Shown here piece by piece: positions 36,951 through 45,380 of a DNA stretch of 64,000 nt (within the stretch, counting starts at the first letter, position 1; every line of letters begins with the position of its first letter). The translations under genes were made by a program, and so were the position numbers. The stretch comes from Agromyces tardus (lineage in GTDB: Bacteria; Actinomycetota; Actinomycetes; Actinomycetales; Microbacteriaceae), in the NCBI RefSeq assembly GCF_003710805.1, contig NZ_RHHB01000003.1, positions 124,001 through 188,000 on the forward strand. Direction: 5' to 3'. The notes beneath the pieces are model-generated. The model was not told the origin of the DNA. It made no database searches and saw nothing but the letters and a program-made list of their open reading frames with translations.

Positions 36951-39560
36951 CTACAGCCGGTGCACCTCGAAGCCCGCCATCGCGAGGAGCTCGGGGATGG
37001 CGCGCACCGCCTGGCGGTCGCGCTCCCTGATGTCGTCGGGGAGCTCGTCATAGGGCACGAGGTAGGGGGTGCGCCGACGCTCGACGTCGCGCACCGGGTG
37101 CTGCACCCAGCCGCCGAGCCGGCGCTCGGCGACCCAGCGGGCGTGCTCCGCGGCGGCCATCGTCTCGATCTCGGCGACGCTGAAGCGGGCGAGCGTGGGC
37201 TCGCGCCCGGTGACAGGCATGATGTCGCATCCGATCTCGCGCAGGGTCGCCGCGACATGGTCGGCCTGCCGCCGGTTGGACTCGCGCAGGTGCTCGGGCA
37301 GCGCCTCCCAACCGCGCATCGCCGCATCGTCGGGCGCCGCACTGTCGGCCTGCTCGGCGAGGTAGCGCTCGTGGACGGCGCGGCCGAGCTCCTCGCGCGA
37401 GGCGCCGAGCAGCACGTCGCGCAGCACGAGGCGCAGGAAGACCTCGGCGTCGACCTGCAGCGCGAGCTGCGGGGCCGGGGGCAGCGCGTCGGGCTCCCAG
37501 CTCGTCTGCCCGGCGAGCAGGCTCATGTCGAGGATCGCCTCCATCGACCGCGCGCCGTGCTGGTACGCGGGCACGTGCAGCATCGCTCGCAGGATCCCCT
37601 CGTCGATGCGCGCGTCGCCGTGCCCGTCGAGCAGGCGGCGCGCCTTGCGCTCGATGAGCGACCGCAGCAGCATCGCGCGGCGCACGACGTGCTCCACGTC
37701 GCCGGGGCCGGTGGGGTTCGGGCCGGCGATGTCGACGTAGCCGCGCAGCCGGCTCACGAAGTCGGGGCCCTTGACGGCGCGGAATCGGGCGAGCTTCGCC
37801 GACTCCGCGGCATCCGCTCGCCCTGACGTCGCCGCGGCCTCGGCCGTCGCCGCGGCCGACGCCCCGGCCGTCGGCTCCTCGCCGGCGAACTCCGCGAACG
37901 AGCTCGACGTGCCGCCCGCGAAGACGAAGATCGCCCGGCCGATCGGATGCGTCGCCTCGCCCTCGCGGAACTCCCCGTCCTGCATCGGCGCGAGGAAGAA
38001 CTTGAGCCACCCGAGCTCGCCCTCGAAGGCGGCATCGAACTCGTCGAAGAAGACGAGCGGCAGCTGCCCGCGCAGCACGGTGTCGCGCACGAGGTGGAAC
38101 GCGTGGTTCAGGTCCTCGGGCGAGCGCAGCTGCGAGAGGTTGAAGCTCAGGCGGCCGATCCGCACGTCGCCCGACGCACTGCCCGCGACCTCCTTCGCCA
38201 CCTGCGTCACCGCGAACGACTTGCCCGACCCCGGGGCGCCGAACACAGCCACCGACAGGGGCGTCTCCGCCGAGCCCGAGAGGTACTCCTCGATCAGGTT
38301 GCGCAGCGACCGCAGCCCCTCGATCTCGGTGCGGTCGGCCGTGCGCAGCGCCCCGAACGTGCCCACCGGCACCCCGTGCAGCTCCTCCGCCCGCGCGTGC
38401 AGCACGAGGTCGCGGGCGAGTCGCTCGAGCGCCGCGCCCGACAGGTCCTCGAGGATGCTCCAGTATCCCGGCGCCGAGGTCTCGGCCGCGGCAGGCGGCG
38501 GCACCTCGGCGCGCGCGAAGGCGTCCTCGTCGTCGCCGGTGTCGAAGATCGACGGATGCGGGAACGCATCGACGTCCGCAGCCGAACCGTAGCCCGCGCG
38601 CAGCAGCCGGCGCGCCGCCGCGAGCCCCGAGCGGATGCCGGACTCCACGAGATCCTCACGCTCCTCAGAGTCCACGGCGGCGGATGCCACGGCCCGCACG
38701 AGTGCGGCCGTGAACGCGTCGCCGCAGCCCTGCATCGCCCCGCCGTGCCGGGCCGCGAACCCGCCCTCGGCCTGCGCGGGATCGAAGAGGAGCACGCTGC
38801 GAGTCCGGTCCGGCCCCGCGCTGTAGTGGATCGCCGCATCGAGGCCGAGGCGCACCACGAGGTGCCGTGCGTTGGCGAGCGGCGCGAGCCAGCGGTTGCA
38901 GGCCATCTCCCACACGAAGTCCTTCGCGGTGCGCTCCCACGAGAGCTGTCGGCTCAGGTTCACGCCCGCGGCCCGCAGGTCGTCGGCGGTCACCACGAGC
39001 ACGAGCCGCTCGGGGTCGCGGGTGCGCAGGTGCTCCCACAGCGCACCGTCCATCAGCGGACGGCCGAGCTTGGCCACCACCCACGGGCGGGTGCCCTCGG
39101 CGGTCAGTGCTGCCGGCCAGGAGTCGGCTGCGTGCCGGAAGGAGTTGCCGGCGTCGTCGAGCACGACCACCGCGGCATCCGCTGCATCGCCGGCAGCCGC
39201 CTGAGCCGCCGCGGCGCTCGCCGCAGCGCCCTCGGCGGGGCCGCGATAGCCTCCGAAGCTGCCGACGCGCAGCACCGTCGTGCCGGTGCGACGGTCGACG
39301 GGAAACGGCGCCAGGTCCGCCATCGAGAGCAGCGCGGCATCCGACGCCTGCGGATCGGGCACCGCCGGTGCGGCCACGTCCATGCCTCCTGCGCGACGCA
39401 GCATCTCGGCGAGCAGCAGCGCTCCGCCCGGCAGCACGACCCACGACGCGCCGTCGGTGAGCTGCCAGTTCTGCCCCCGGTCGGCCGCGGGCACCCGCCA
39501 GCGCACCCAGTCGAGGCACACGTCGCCGGCGACGACCACCTTCGGCGCGGTCGGGTTCAT
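36951..39560 (-). CDS. PfkB-like kinase + AAA+ ATPase + RyR domain triple fusion
   Basis: An 869-residue protein with three recognisable modules. Residues about 5-345 are a PfkB/ribokinase-like domain (V-V-V-A-G-D-V-C-L-D-W at the start; G-C-G-D-A-F-T-A near 275 matches the GAGD anion-hole/catalytic-base motif, with Cys for Ala). Residues about 400-720 are an AAA+ ATPase with Walker A G-A-P-G-S-G-K-S near 440 and Walker B L-V-F-F-D-E-F-D near 500. The last about 80 residues form a RyR domain (A-A-E-H-A-R-W-V-A-E-R-R-L-G-G-W, P-Y-L-V-P-Y-D-E-L-P-D, A-I-P-E-L-L). No membrane segments. GGAGGA precedes the ATG at 39560. Prokaryotic RyR domains are thought to sense nucleotide-like ligands, but their role is unsettled. 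It is divergent from the DUF429 gene across an iteron-like array. Domain calls are confident; the function is unknown. Confidence 0.85.
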   Translation of the reverse strand: MNPTAPKVVVAGDVCLDWVRWRVPAADRGQNWQLTDGASWVVLPGGALLLAEMLRRAGGMDVAAPAVPDPQASDAALLSMADLAPFPVDRRTGTTVLRVGSFGGYRGPAEGAAASAAAAQAAAGDAADAAVVVLDDAGNSFRHAADSWPAALTAEGTRPWVVAKLGRPLMDGALWEHLRTRDPERLVLVVTADDLRAAGVNLSRQLSWERTAKDFVWEMACNRWLAPLANARHLVVRLGLDAAIHYSAGPDRTRSVLLFDPAQAEGGFAARHGGAMQGCGDAFTAALVRAVASAAVDSEEREDLVESGIRSGLAAARRLLRAGYGSAADVDAFPHPSIFDTGDDEDAFARAEVPPPAAAETSAPGYWSILEDLSGAALERLARDLVLHARAEELHGVPVGTFGALRTADRTEIEGLRSLRNLIEEYLSGSAETPLSVAVFGAPGSGKSFAVTQVAKEVAGSASGDVRIGRLSFNLSQLRSPEDLNHAFHLVRDTVLRGQLPLVFFDEFDAAFEGELGWLKFFLAPMQDGEFREGEATHPIGRAIFVFAGGTSSSFAEFAGEEPTAGASAAATAEAAATSGRADAAESAKLARFRAVKGPDFVSRLRGYVDIAGPNPTGPGDVEHVVRRAMLLRSLIERKARRLLDGHGDARIDEGILRAMLHVPAYQHGARSMEAILDMSLLAGQTSWEPDALPPAPQLALQVDAEVFLRLVLRDVLLGASREELGRAVHERYLAEQADSAAPDDAAMRGWEALPEHLRESNRRQADHVAATLREIGCDIMPVTGREPTLARFSVAEIETMAAAEHARWVAERRLGGWVQHPVRDVERRRTPYLVPYDELPDDIRERDRQAVRAIPELLAMAGFEVHRL

Positions 39561-39614
39561 CGGATCCTCCTCCAGCCCGCGCCAGCGTGACACGGGCGGC
39601 CGGGCGGAGACGGG

Positions 39615-39692
39615 GGACTTGGTCCCGCCGCGGGCGACCGGACTTGGTGCGCTGCGGGGCCGGACTGGAACCCGGTCGGGCGCCCGGACTGG
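39615..39692. repeat. Four iteron-like repeats in the divergent intergenic region
   Basis: GGACTTGG at 39615 and 39640, and GGACTGG at 39662 and 39686, are spaced 25, 22 and 24 bp. Each is followed by GC-rich sequence with GGGCG(A/C)C. They may be regulator-binding sites for the AAA-RyR and DUF429 genes or a decaying 24-bp minisatellite. Confidence 0.7.
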
Positions 39693-39726
39693 CACTCGCG
39701 GCGGGCGCCCGCCCTAGGATGCGAGG

Positions 39727-40488
39727 GTGCTGACCGCTGGCGTCGACCTCGCCGCCGACACGAAGAAGACCGCCCTCGCGACCATCCGCTGGAGCGCCGG
39801 CCGCGCGGTGGTCGAGCAGGTCGTGCTCGGCGCCTCCGACGAGCTCATCGTCGAGGCCGCGGCATCCGCCGACCTGACCGGCATCGACTGCGCCTTCGGG
39901 TGGCCCGACGACTTCGTGGAGTTCGTGCGCCGCCACGCGGCGGGTGAGCGGGTCGACCTCACCCGCGACCGCGGCATGGACTGGCGCCGGCGCCTCGCCT
40001 ACCGCGAGACCGACCGCGACATCCTGCGCCGCACCGGCCGCAGCCCGCTGAGCGTGGCGACCGACCGGCTCGGACTCACGGCCATGCACTGCGCCGCGCT
40101 GCTCGACGCGATCGCCGACCGCATCGGCCCGGTCGCGCGCAGCGGCAGCGGCCGCGTGGCGGAGGTGTACCCCGGCGCCGCGCTGCGCGTGTGGGGCCTG
40201 AGTCGCCCGAACTACAAGGTCGACGCGGCCGTTCGCGGCGAGGCGGTCGCCCGCCTGCTGCAGGTGGCGCCCTGGCTCGAGCTCGGGCCGACCGAGCACG
40301 ACATGGTGCGATCGGATGACGCGTTCGACGCCGTCATCGCCGCGCTGATCGCGCGGGCGCACGCCGTGGGCGGCACGCACCCGGTGCCGCCGGAGTTGCG
40401 CGAGCAGGCGGACCGCGAGGGGTGGATCGCCCTGCCCTCGGCCGCCCTCGAGACGCTCGTGGGGCCTGCCGCGGCCCGCGCCGAGTGA
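39727..40488 (+). CDS. DUF429 domain protein (predicted RNase H-like fold)
   Basis: A 253-residue protein. A-G-V-D-L-A-A-D at the N-terminus, D-L-T-G-I-D-C-A-F-G-W-P near residue 55, V-A-E-V-Y-P-G-A-A-L-R near 150 and S-D-D-A-F-D-A-V-I-A-A-L near 200 match the DUF429 pattern of a predicted RNase H-type nuclease, with acidic residues on the expected strands. The start is GTG at 39727. It is divergent from the PfkB-AAA-RyR gene, and I infer that the two work together. No experimental function is known to me for this family. Confidence 0.85.
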   Translation: MLTAGVDLAADTKKTALATIRWSAGRAVVEQVVLGASDELIVEAAASADLTGIDCAFGWPDDFVEFVRRHAAGERVDLTRDRGMDWRRRLAYRETDRDILRRTGRSPLSVATDRLGLTAMHCAALLDAIADRIGPVARSGSGRVAEVYPGAALRVWGLSRPNYKVDAAVRGEAVARLLQVAPWLELGPTEHDMVRSDDAFDAVIAALIARAHAVGGTHPVPPELREQADREGWIALPSAALETLVGPAAARAE

Positions 40489-40596
40489 CGGTCGAGGCCG
40501 ACCGTTTCCGCCTCGATGTCGATCCTGCGGCGCGCCGTTCGACGTCCAGAATGAGGGGCGGATCGTCCGCCGCACAGCTGAGGAAGAGGAATCGCC

Positions 40597-41148
40597 ATGC
40601 GCACGCTCATCGTCACCGAGTTCATCACCCTCGACGGCGTCGTCGACTCGCCCGGAGGCGGGCAGCATCCGCGCGCCGGCTGGACCTTCAAGGAGGTCCC
40701 GTTCGTCGAGGAGGCCTACGAGATCAAGGGCCGCGAGCAGGCCGAGGCGGGCGCGATGCTCATGGGACGCGTCAGCTACGACGAGTTCGCGCCGATCTGG
40801 CCGACCATGGCCGAGTTCGCGGAGTACAACGCGATGCCCAAGTACGTCGTGTCGAGCTCGCTGACCGATCCGGAGTGGAACAACACCTCGGTACTGCGTT
40901 CGCTCGATGACGTCGCCCGCCTCAAGGAGGGCGACGGGGGCGACATCCTCGTGCACGGCAGCGCGACGCTCGCCCAGGGGCTGGCCGAGGCCGGCCTCGT
41001 CGACCGCTACCACCTGCTCGTCTTCCCCGTCGCCCTCGGCGAGGGCAAGCGGCTCTTCAGCGGTCGTGAGCAGGGCACGTTGCGGCTGGTCGAGCACGCG
41101 GCGTACTCGAACGGGGTGGTGAAGTCCGTCTTCGACGTCGTCGCGTGA
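40597..41148 (+). CDS. Dihydrofolate reductase / RibD C-terminal-fold protein
   Basis: A 183-residue protein of the RibD-C family. M-R-T-L-I-V-T-E-F-I-T-L-D-G-V-V, G-A-M-L-M-G-R-V-S-Y, and the nucleotide-binding D-I-L-V-H-G-S-A-T-L-A-Q-G-L are characteristic. This stand-alone family is common in actinobacteria and is annotated as dihydrofolate reductase-like without proven substrate. GAGGAAGAGGAA precedes the ATG. Confidence 0.9.
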   Translation: MRTLIVTEFITLDGVVDSPGGGQHPRAGWTFKEVPFVEEAYEIKGREQAEAGAMLMGRVSYDEFAPIWPTMAEFAEYNAMPKYVVSSSLTDPEWNNTSVLRSLDDVARLKEGDGGDILVHGSATLAQGLAEAGLVDRYHLLVFPVALGEGKRLFSGREQGTLRLVEHAAYSNGVVKSVFDVVA

Positions 41149-41260
41149 GAACCGCGGCTCGCGGCAACCCGGTGCAAAGGTATCGGCAAGATACTTCTCC
41201 AGCTGCCGTGGCGGTGAAGCCGTCCTTGCCGCCGCGCCGTCCGGTCGGCAGCATGGGCGG

Positions 41261-41974
41261 ATGGACCCCGAGCCGAAGACTCCGACGCAGGTGTCACCAG
41301 AGCCGATCACGCCCGAGCAGTTCCACGACGCCGACGGGGTCGAGGACTGGCGCGTCATGTACTGGGGCGCGCACGCCTGGTTCGGCGCCGTCTCGTTCGC
41401 TGTGGGGGCCCGGTTCGTCGCGGCGATCGCCGAACTCGACGAGGAGTTCGGGCACGAGCCCGACGTCGACCTGCGCCGTGAGGGCGTCGCGGTGAAGATC
41501 GTGACCCGCGGCATCCGCAACCTCAGCACCCGCGATCTCGACGTGGCCCGCCGCATCTCGGCGGCGGCGCGCGATCTCGGCCTGCGGCCCGACCCGTCGG
41601 CCTTGCAGGTCGTGCAGGTGGCCGTGGCGTCGCCCGAGTCCGCCGACGTGATGCCGTTCTGGCGGGCAGCGCTGGGCTACGTGCCCGCGAACGACACGCA
41701 CCTCGTCGACCCGCTGCGCCGCAACTCGTCGGTGTTCCTGGAGCCCGCCGAGCGAGTCGGCCCGGGTCGCGGCCGCTTCCACGTCGACGTCGCGGTGCCG
41801 CACGACCAGGTGCACGCCCGCATCGAGGCCATCCTCGCCGCGGGCGGTCGAATGGCGGATGACTCGTTCGCGCCCGAGTGGTGGACCCTCGCCGACGCCG
41901 AGAACCACGGCGTCGACATCACGACGTGGTGGGGTCGCGAGTCGGTGCGGCTCGAGGCGGAGCGGGAGGACTGA
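41261..41974 (+). CDS. Fusion of pterin-4a-carbinolamine dehydratase-like and VOC domains
   Basis: A 237-residue protein. Residues about 15-110 resemble pterin carbinolamine dehydratase: F-V-A-A-I-A-E-L-D-E-E-F-G-H-E-P-D-V-D-L-R and L-S-T-R-D-L-D-V-A-R-R-I. The classical dehydratase His-His-Pro is H-E-P here. Residues about 118-230 are a glyoxalase/VOC-type domain (V-A-V-A-S-P-E, F-H-V-D-V-A-V-P, G-V-D-I-T-T-W). This pairing is seen in actinobacteria, but its role is unknown. It could act on a pterin-like or other small ligand. Confidence 0.8.
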   Translation: MDPEPKTPTQVSPEPITPEQFHDADGVEDWRVMYWGAHAWFGAVSFAVGARFVAAIAELDEEFGHEPDVDLRREGVAVKIVTRGIRNLSTRDLDVARRISAAARDLGLRPDPSALQVVQVAVASPESADVMPFWRAALGYVPANDTHLVDPLRRNSSVFLEPAERVGPGRGRFHVDVAVPHDQVHARIEAILAAGGRMADDSFAPEWWTLADAENHGVDITTWWGRESVRLEAERED

Positions 41975-42078
41975 GCGTCCGGTCGGCGCCGGCGGGAGCG
42001 TCCGCCGACGCCGGCCGCGGGCCTCCGTTCGCGCCGAGGGGGCGTCCCTCCGCGCCGACCGGTTTTCCGTCCTGCAAC

Positions 42079-42113
42079 GCGGTCGCCGAGTAGCGTTCGC
42101 TACCGCGATCGCG
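42079..42113. repeat. Second copy of the palindromic element of 10485-10522
   Basis: Shares GCGGT(A/C)GCCGAGTAGC and CTACCGCGATCGCG with the 10485 element; the middle differs (GTTCG versus CCCCA). A nested dyad GTAGCG/CGCTAC is present. It lies between convergent genes and may terminate both. Confidence 0.75.
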
Positions 42114-42185
42114 GGCGGAAGGTGCCGCGTCGTGCGTCAGCTCGCGCCGCGTCAGCCCGCGTCGCGCGTCAGCCGGCGTCCCGCG

Positions 42186-43061
42186 TCAGGCGGCGGCGCG
42201 CTGCTCGCCCACGATGTCGCGCAGCGCCTCGACGAGCGGCGTCGTCGGGCGGCCGATCAGGCGCGAGAGCGTACCGTCGGAGTCGGCGAGGTCGCCGCGC
42301 GCGGTGCCCTCGTCCATCGCGGCCACGAAGCCCGCGGTGCCCTCGTCGAGGCCCGCCGCGAGCAGCGACGCGACGCGCTCCTCGGGTGTCTGCGCCACGT
42401 AGGCGACGTCGCGGCCGAGTACGCCGGATGCCGCGGCGGCGAGCTCCTCGTAGTTCCACGGCTCGTCGCCGCCGAGCTCGTAGACCCGGCCCTCGTGGCC
42501 GTCCTCGAGCAGCACGACCGCGGCGGCCTCGGCGTAGTCGCGCCGCGGCGCGGACGCGATCCGACCGGCCCCCGCCGCGGAGGCGATGACGCCCGTGGTC
42601 GCCGCGAGCGCGACATCCTGCGCGAAGTTCTCGGTGTACCAGTTGTCGCGCAGGATCACCGCGGGCACGCCCACCTCGGCGATGACCTGCTCGGTGCCGC
42701 GGTGCTCGGGCATGAGCACGTGCTGGCTCGTGTCGGCCTTCGGACCGCTCGTGTACACGAGCTTCGAGACGCCCGCGGACTTCGCGGCCTCGATCACGCT
42801 GCGGTGCTGCGCGACGCGGTTGCCGAAGTCGGTGCCCGAGATGAGCAGCACGCGGTCGACGCCCTCGAGCGCAGGGGCGAGGGTCTCGGGGCGGGTGTAG
42901 TCGAGCTCGACGCTGCGGATGCCGCGCGCCGCGAGGTCGGCGACCTTCGACGTGTCGCGTGCACCTGCGACGATCTCGGCGGGGGCAGCGCCGCGGGCGA
43001 GCAGCGATTCGACGACGAGGCGGCCGAGGTGGCCCGAGGCGGCGGTGACGAGGATGGTCAT
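42186..43061 (-). CDS. NmrA/QorB-type NAD(P)-binding atypical SDR
   Basis: A 291-residue protein. V-T-A-A-S-G-H-L-G-R-L-V (NAD(P)-binding, residues about 4-15), L-L-I-S-G-T-D and V-Y-T-S-G-P-K, and T-V-x-L-R-D-N-W-Y-T-E-N near residue 140 are typical of the QorB-like NAD(P)H:quinone oxidoreductase group. It is divergent from an HxlR regulator, a very common pairing, so expression is probably induced by quinone or electrophile stress. Confidence 0.88.
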   Translation of the reverse strand: MTILVTAASGHLGRLVVESLLARGAAPAEIVAGARDTSKVADLAARGIRSVELDYTRPETLAPALEGVDRVLLISGTDFGNRVAQHRSVIEAAKSAGVSKLVYTSGPKADTSQHVLMPEHRGTEQVIAEVGVPAVILRDNWYTENFAQDVALAATTGVIASAAGAGRIASAPRRDYAEAAAVVLLEDGHEGRVYELGGDEPWNYEELAAAASGVLGRDVAYVAQTPEERVASLLAAGLDEGTAGFVAAMDEGTARGDLADSDGTLSRLIGRPTTPLVEALRDIVGEQRAAA

Positions 43062-43125
43062 GGTGTTCCTTCCGATTGGTTCACCACTGGCCAACCGGAT
43101 GCCGCAGCGATACCTTCCCCCGCGG

Positions 43126-43154
43126 AGGTACCCACTTTTCGGTAAGGTACCCAC
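43126..43154. promoter_or_regulatory. Direct-repeat operator for the HxlR regulator
   Basis: AGGTACCCAC occurs at 43126-43135 and 43145-43154, 19 bp apart; the second ends at the regulator ATG. A reverse half-site TACCTT lies at 43111-43116. GGTACC-type dyads are consistent with HxlR binding. Confidence 0.7.
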
Positions 43155-43532
43155 ATGGTCGTCAGTCTTGCGCAGATCCGGGAGACATCCGGCGAAGTCT
43201 TCACCGAGGGCTGTCCCACCCGCGTCGTACTCGATCACATCATGAGCAAGTGGGGCGTGCTCGTGCTGCTCGCCCTCACCGACGGCACGCACCGCTGGGG
43301 GGAGCTGCGCCGCGAGGTCGAGGGCATCAGCGAGAAGATGCTCGCCTCCACGCTCCGCACGCTCGAGGCCGACGGGCTCGTGCGGCGAACCTCGTATCCT
43401 GAGGTGCCGCCGCGGGTCGAGTATTCGCTCACCGAGCTCGGCCGCGAGCTCATGGAGCGGATGCTTCCGCTCGTCGAGTGGGTCGCGGCGCACGCGGGCG
43501 AGGTCGTGGGGGAGTCGCGGCGATCCGCGTAG
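43155..43532 (+). CDS. HxlR family winged-helix regulator
   Basis: A 125-residue regulator. It carries the HxlR signature C-P-T-R near residue 20 (redox-active Cys in quinone sensors), K-W-G-V-L-V-L-L-A-L and the winged helix with G-I-S-E-K-M-L-A-S-T-L-R-x-L-E-A-D-G-L-V. A single Cys in C-P-T-R suggests sensing of electrophiles or quinones, in line with the divergent QorB-like gene. Start at 43155, directly at the second direct repeat. Confidence 0.93.
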   Translation: MVVSLAQIRETSGEVFTEGCPTRVVLDHIMSKWGVLVLLALTDGTHRWGELRREVEGISEKMLASTLRTLEADGLVRRTSYPEVPPRVEYSLTELGRELMERMLPLVEWVAAHAGEVVGESRRSA

Positions 43533-43715
43533 AGCGAGCTCGGCTCTCACGGGGTGGCACAGTTCGCAACGGCGCGGAGTCGCCGTAGCATCGAAGGGTC
43601 TCCCCGCGCAGCCCCGCTGCATCCGATCCCGGATCCCCATCCGCGATCCGCCCGCACCGACCGATCCACCCGAGTCCCACCGCCCGCCGGCACCCACCAC
43701 CCCATCGGAGCCCGG

Positions 43716-45287
43716 TTGACCACCCCACCCGCCGACGAACCCCGCCGTTCGGGGTTCGTCGCGCCCGCGGCGGAGTTCGAATGGCAAGCGGCCCGCGTCG
43801 ACGAGACGCGCGCGGCAGCGCACGGCCGGCGGGCTGCGGCGCCCGCGGCGGAGCTTCCGCCGATCGAGGTGCCGCGGCATCCGCAGCACGACCGCCCGCG
43901 CTACTACCTGTCCTCCCTCGAGCCGAGCGGCGACTTCGACGAGGTCATCGTCGCGGTGTCCCACGCGGGCAGGCGGCGGTACTTCGCGACCCGCGACGGA
44001 GCGCGGCTCGCCGAGGTCGATGAGCGCGCGTTCGAGCAGCGCAGCGAGGGCGGCAGCCGTTCGCTGCTCGAACTCGACGAGCGCGAGCTGGGCGAGCTCG
44101 AGGCCGAGCTCCAGTTCGTGCGGCCGGTGCGCGGGCGCGACCCCATCGCCGAGGCGGAGGATTCCGCGGACGCCGAGGCGGAAGCAGAGGCGGAGGCGGC
44201 TGCGGCTGCGGCTGCTGCTGTGCTCACCTGGGCGGATGCCGCAGAGCCGACGGATGCCGCAGAGCCGACGGATGCTGCAGAGCCCGAGCCCGAGCGCTGG
44301 ATCGACGCAGCACCCCTGGCCGAACCCGATTCCGTGGCGAACCAACGGGCCGGCGTCGCGTATGCGGACGAAGATTCGGACGGCATCGACGATTGGGCCG
44401 AGCCGACGGCGGTCGCAGGATTCGTGGCGGAATCGCCGGCAGCGACGCCCGATCCGGACCTGCCCGCCTACGAACCGATTCCGACGCGGGCGAGCGACCC
44501 CGAGCCGGCCCCGGAGCCGGAGCCGGAGCTTCAGCCAGAGCCAGAGCCCCAGCCCGAGTTCGATCCCGAGTCCGGGCTCGACCCTGAGCTCGACCCCGAA
44601 CCAGGGCTCGACCCCGAGACCGACCCCGAGCCGGCAACCCCGGCCACGCCGGACGCCACCGACGCGCCCGTCGCCGAAGACGACGAGGATTGGACGATGG
44701 AGGAATTCGAAGCCGAGATGATGGCCACGACGACCGACCCCGCGCAGCCGTTCGAGCGGATCGACGCGGAGGCCTCCGCGCGGGTCGTCGTCGCGGCATC
44801 CGTGGCGCCCGCCGTCTTGAGCACCGCGGACCCGACGCCCGAGGTCGTCGCCGTGGCGCAGGTGTCGCTCGCGCGGGGCATCTCGTTCGTCGCCCACCGT
44901 GGACGCCTCGACAAGAGCGGCCTGCCGTACGTCGACCACCCGGGACGCGTCGCCGAGCGGTTCGACATCGTGGCGGAGCACGTCGAGGCGGCGGCCGCGT
45001 GGCTGCACGACGTGCTCGAGGACACGCCGATCACGGCCCAGGAACTGCTCGAGGCGGGCATCCTGCCCGAGATCGTCGACGTCGTGCGCCTGCTCACCCG
45101 CACCCCGGATGTCTCGCCCGACGAGTACTACGCGCGCATCCGCAGCCACCCGTCGGCGCTCGCCGTGAAGCTCGCCGACATCGACGACAACACCGCGCCC
45201 TGGCGCCTGCGCCGCCTCTCGTACGGCACGCAGGTGCGCCTCGCCGAGAAGTACGCCTACGCGCGACGCGCGCTCGGCGTCGACTGA
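43716..45287 (+). CDS. HD-domain (SpoT/MESH1-like) protein with long acidic low-complexity region
   Basis: About 523 residues from a TTG at 43716 with GGAG upstream; the frame is open from 43554 and the start is uncertain. Residues about 60-135 form a short conserved segment (R-Y-Y-L-S-S-L-E-P). Residues about 145-350 are disordered, acidic and repetitive (D-A-A-E-P-T twice, then P-E-P and L-D-P-E repeats). The last about 140 residues are an HD phosphohydrolase like the hydrolase half of RelA/SpoT: Y-V-D-H-P-G-R-V (about 405), W-L-H-D-V-L-E-D-T (about 430) and K-L-A-D-I-D-D-N (about 486). It may hydrolyse (p)ppGpp or another nucleotide. No synthetase domain. Confidence 0.75.
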   Translation: MTTPPADEPRRSGFVAPAAEFEWQAARVDETRAAAHGRRAAAPAAELPPIEVPRHPQHDRPRYYLSSLEPSGDFDEVIVAVSHAGRRRYFATRDGARLAEVDERAFEQRSEGGSRSLLELDERELGELEAELQFVRPVRGRDPIAEAEDSADAEAEAEAEAAAAAAAAVLTWADAAEPTDAAEPTDAAEPEPERWIDAAPLAEPDSVANQRAGVAYADEDSDGIDDWAEPTAVAGFVAESPAATPDPDLPAYEPIPTRASDPEPAPEPEPELQPEPEPQPEFDPESGLDPELDPEPGLDPETDPEPATPATPDATDAPVAEDDEDWTMEEFEAEMMATTTDPAQPFERIDAEASARVVVAASVAPAVLSTADPTPEVVAVAQVSLARGISFVAHRGRLDKSGLPYVDHPGRVAERFDIVAEHVEAAAAWLHDVLEDTPITAQELLEAGILPEIVDVVRLLTRTPDVSPDEYYARIRSHPSALAVKLADIDDNTAPWRLRRLSYGTQVRLAEKYAYARRALGVD

Positions 45288-45290
45288 CAC

Positions 45291-45360
45291 CGGACGCCGG
45301 ACGCCGGGCGCCGGTCGCCGGTCGCCGGACGCCGGACGCCGGGCGCCGGTCGCCGGTCGC
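45291..45360. repeat. Heptanucleotide array with 35-bp higher-order repeat
   Basis: Ten consecutive CGG(A/G/T)CGC units, ordered A,A,G,T,T and then again A,A,G,T,T, giving two identical 35-bp blocks. It starts three bases after the HD-protein stop and ends 20 bp before the next convergent gene. Confidence 0.95.
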
Positions 45361-45380
45361 CTGTGGGTCCAGCCTCCCGC

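Noticed and set aside
41180-41194. GTATC-GGCAA-GATAC dyad between the RibD-like and VOC-fusion genes
   Set aside because: Arms of five bases only and no regulator nearby; too weak to call an operator.
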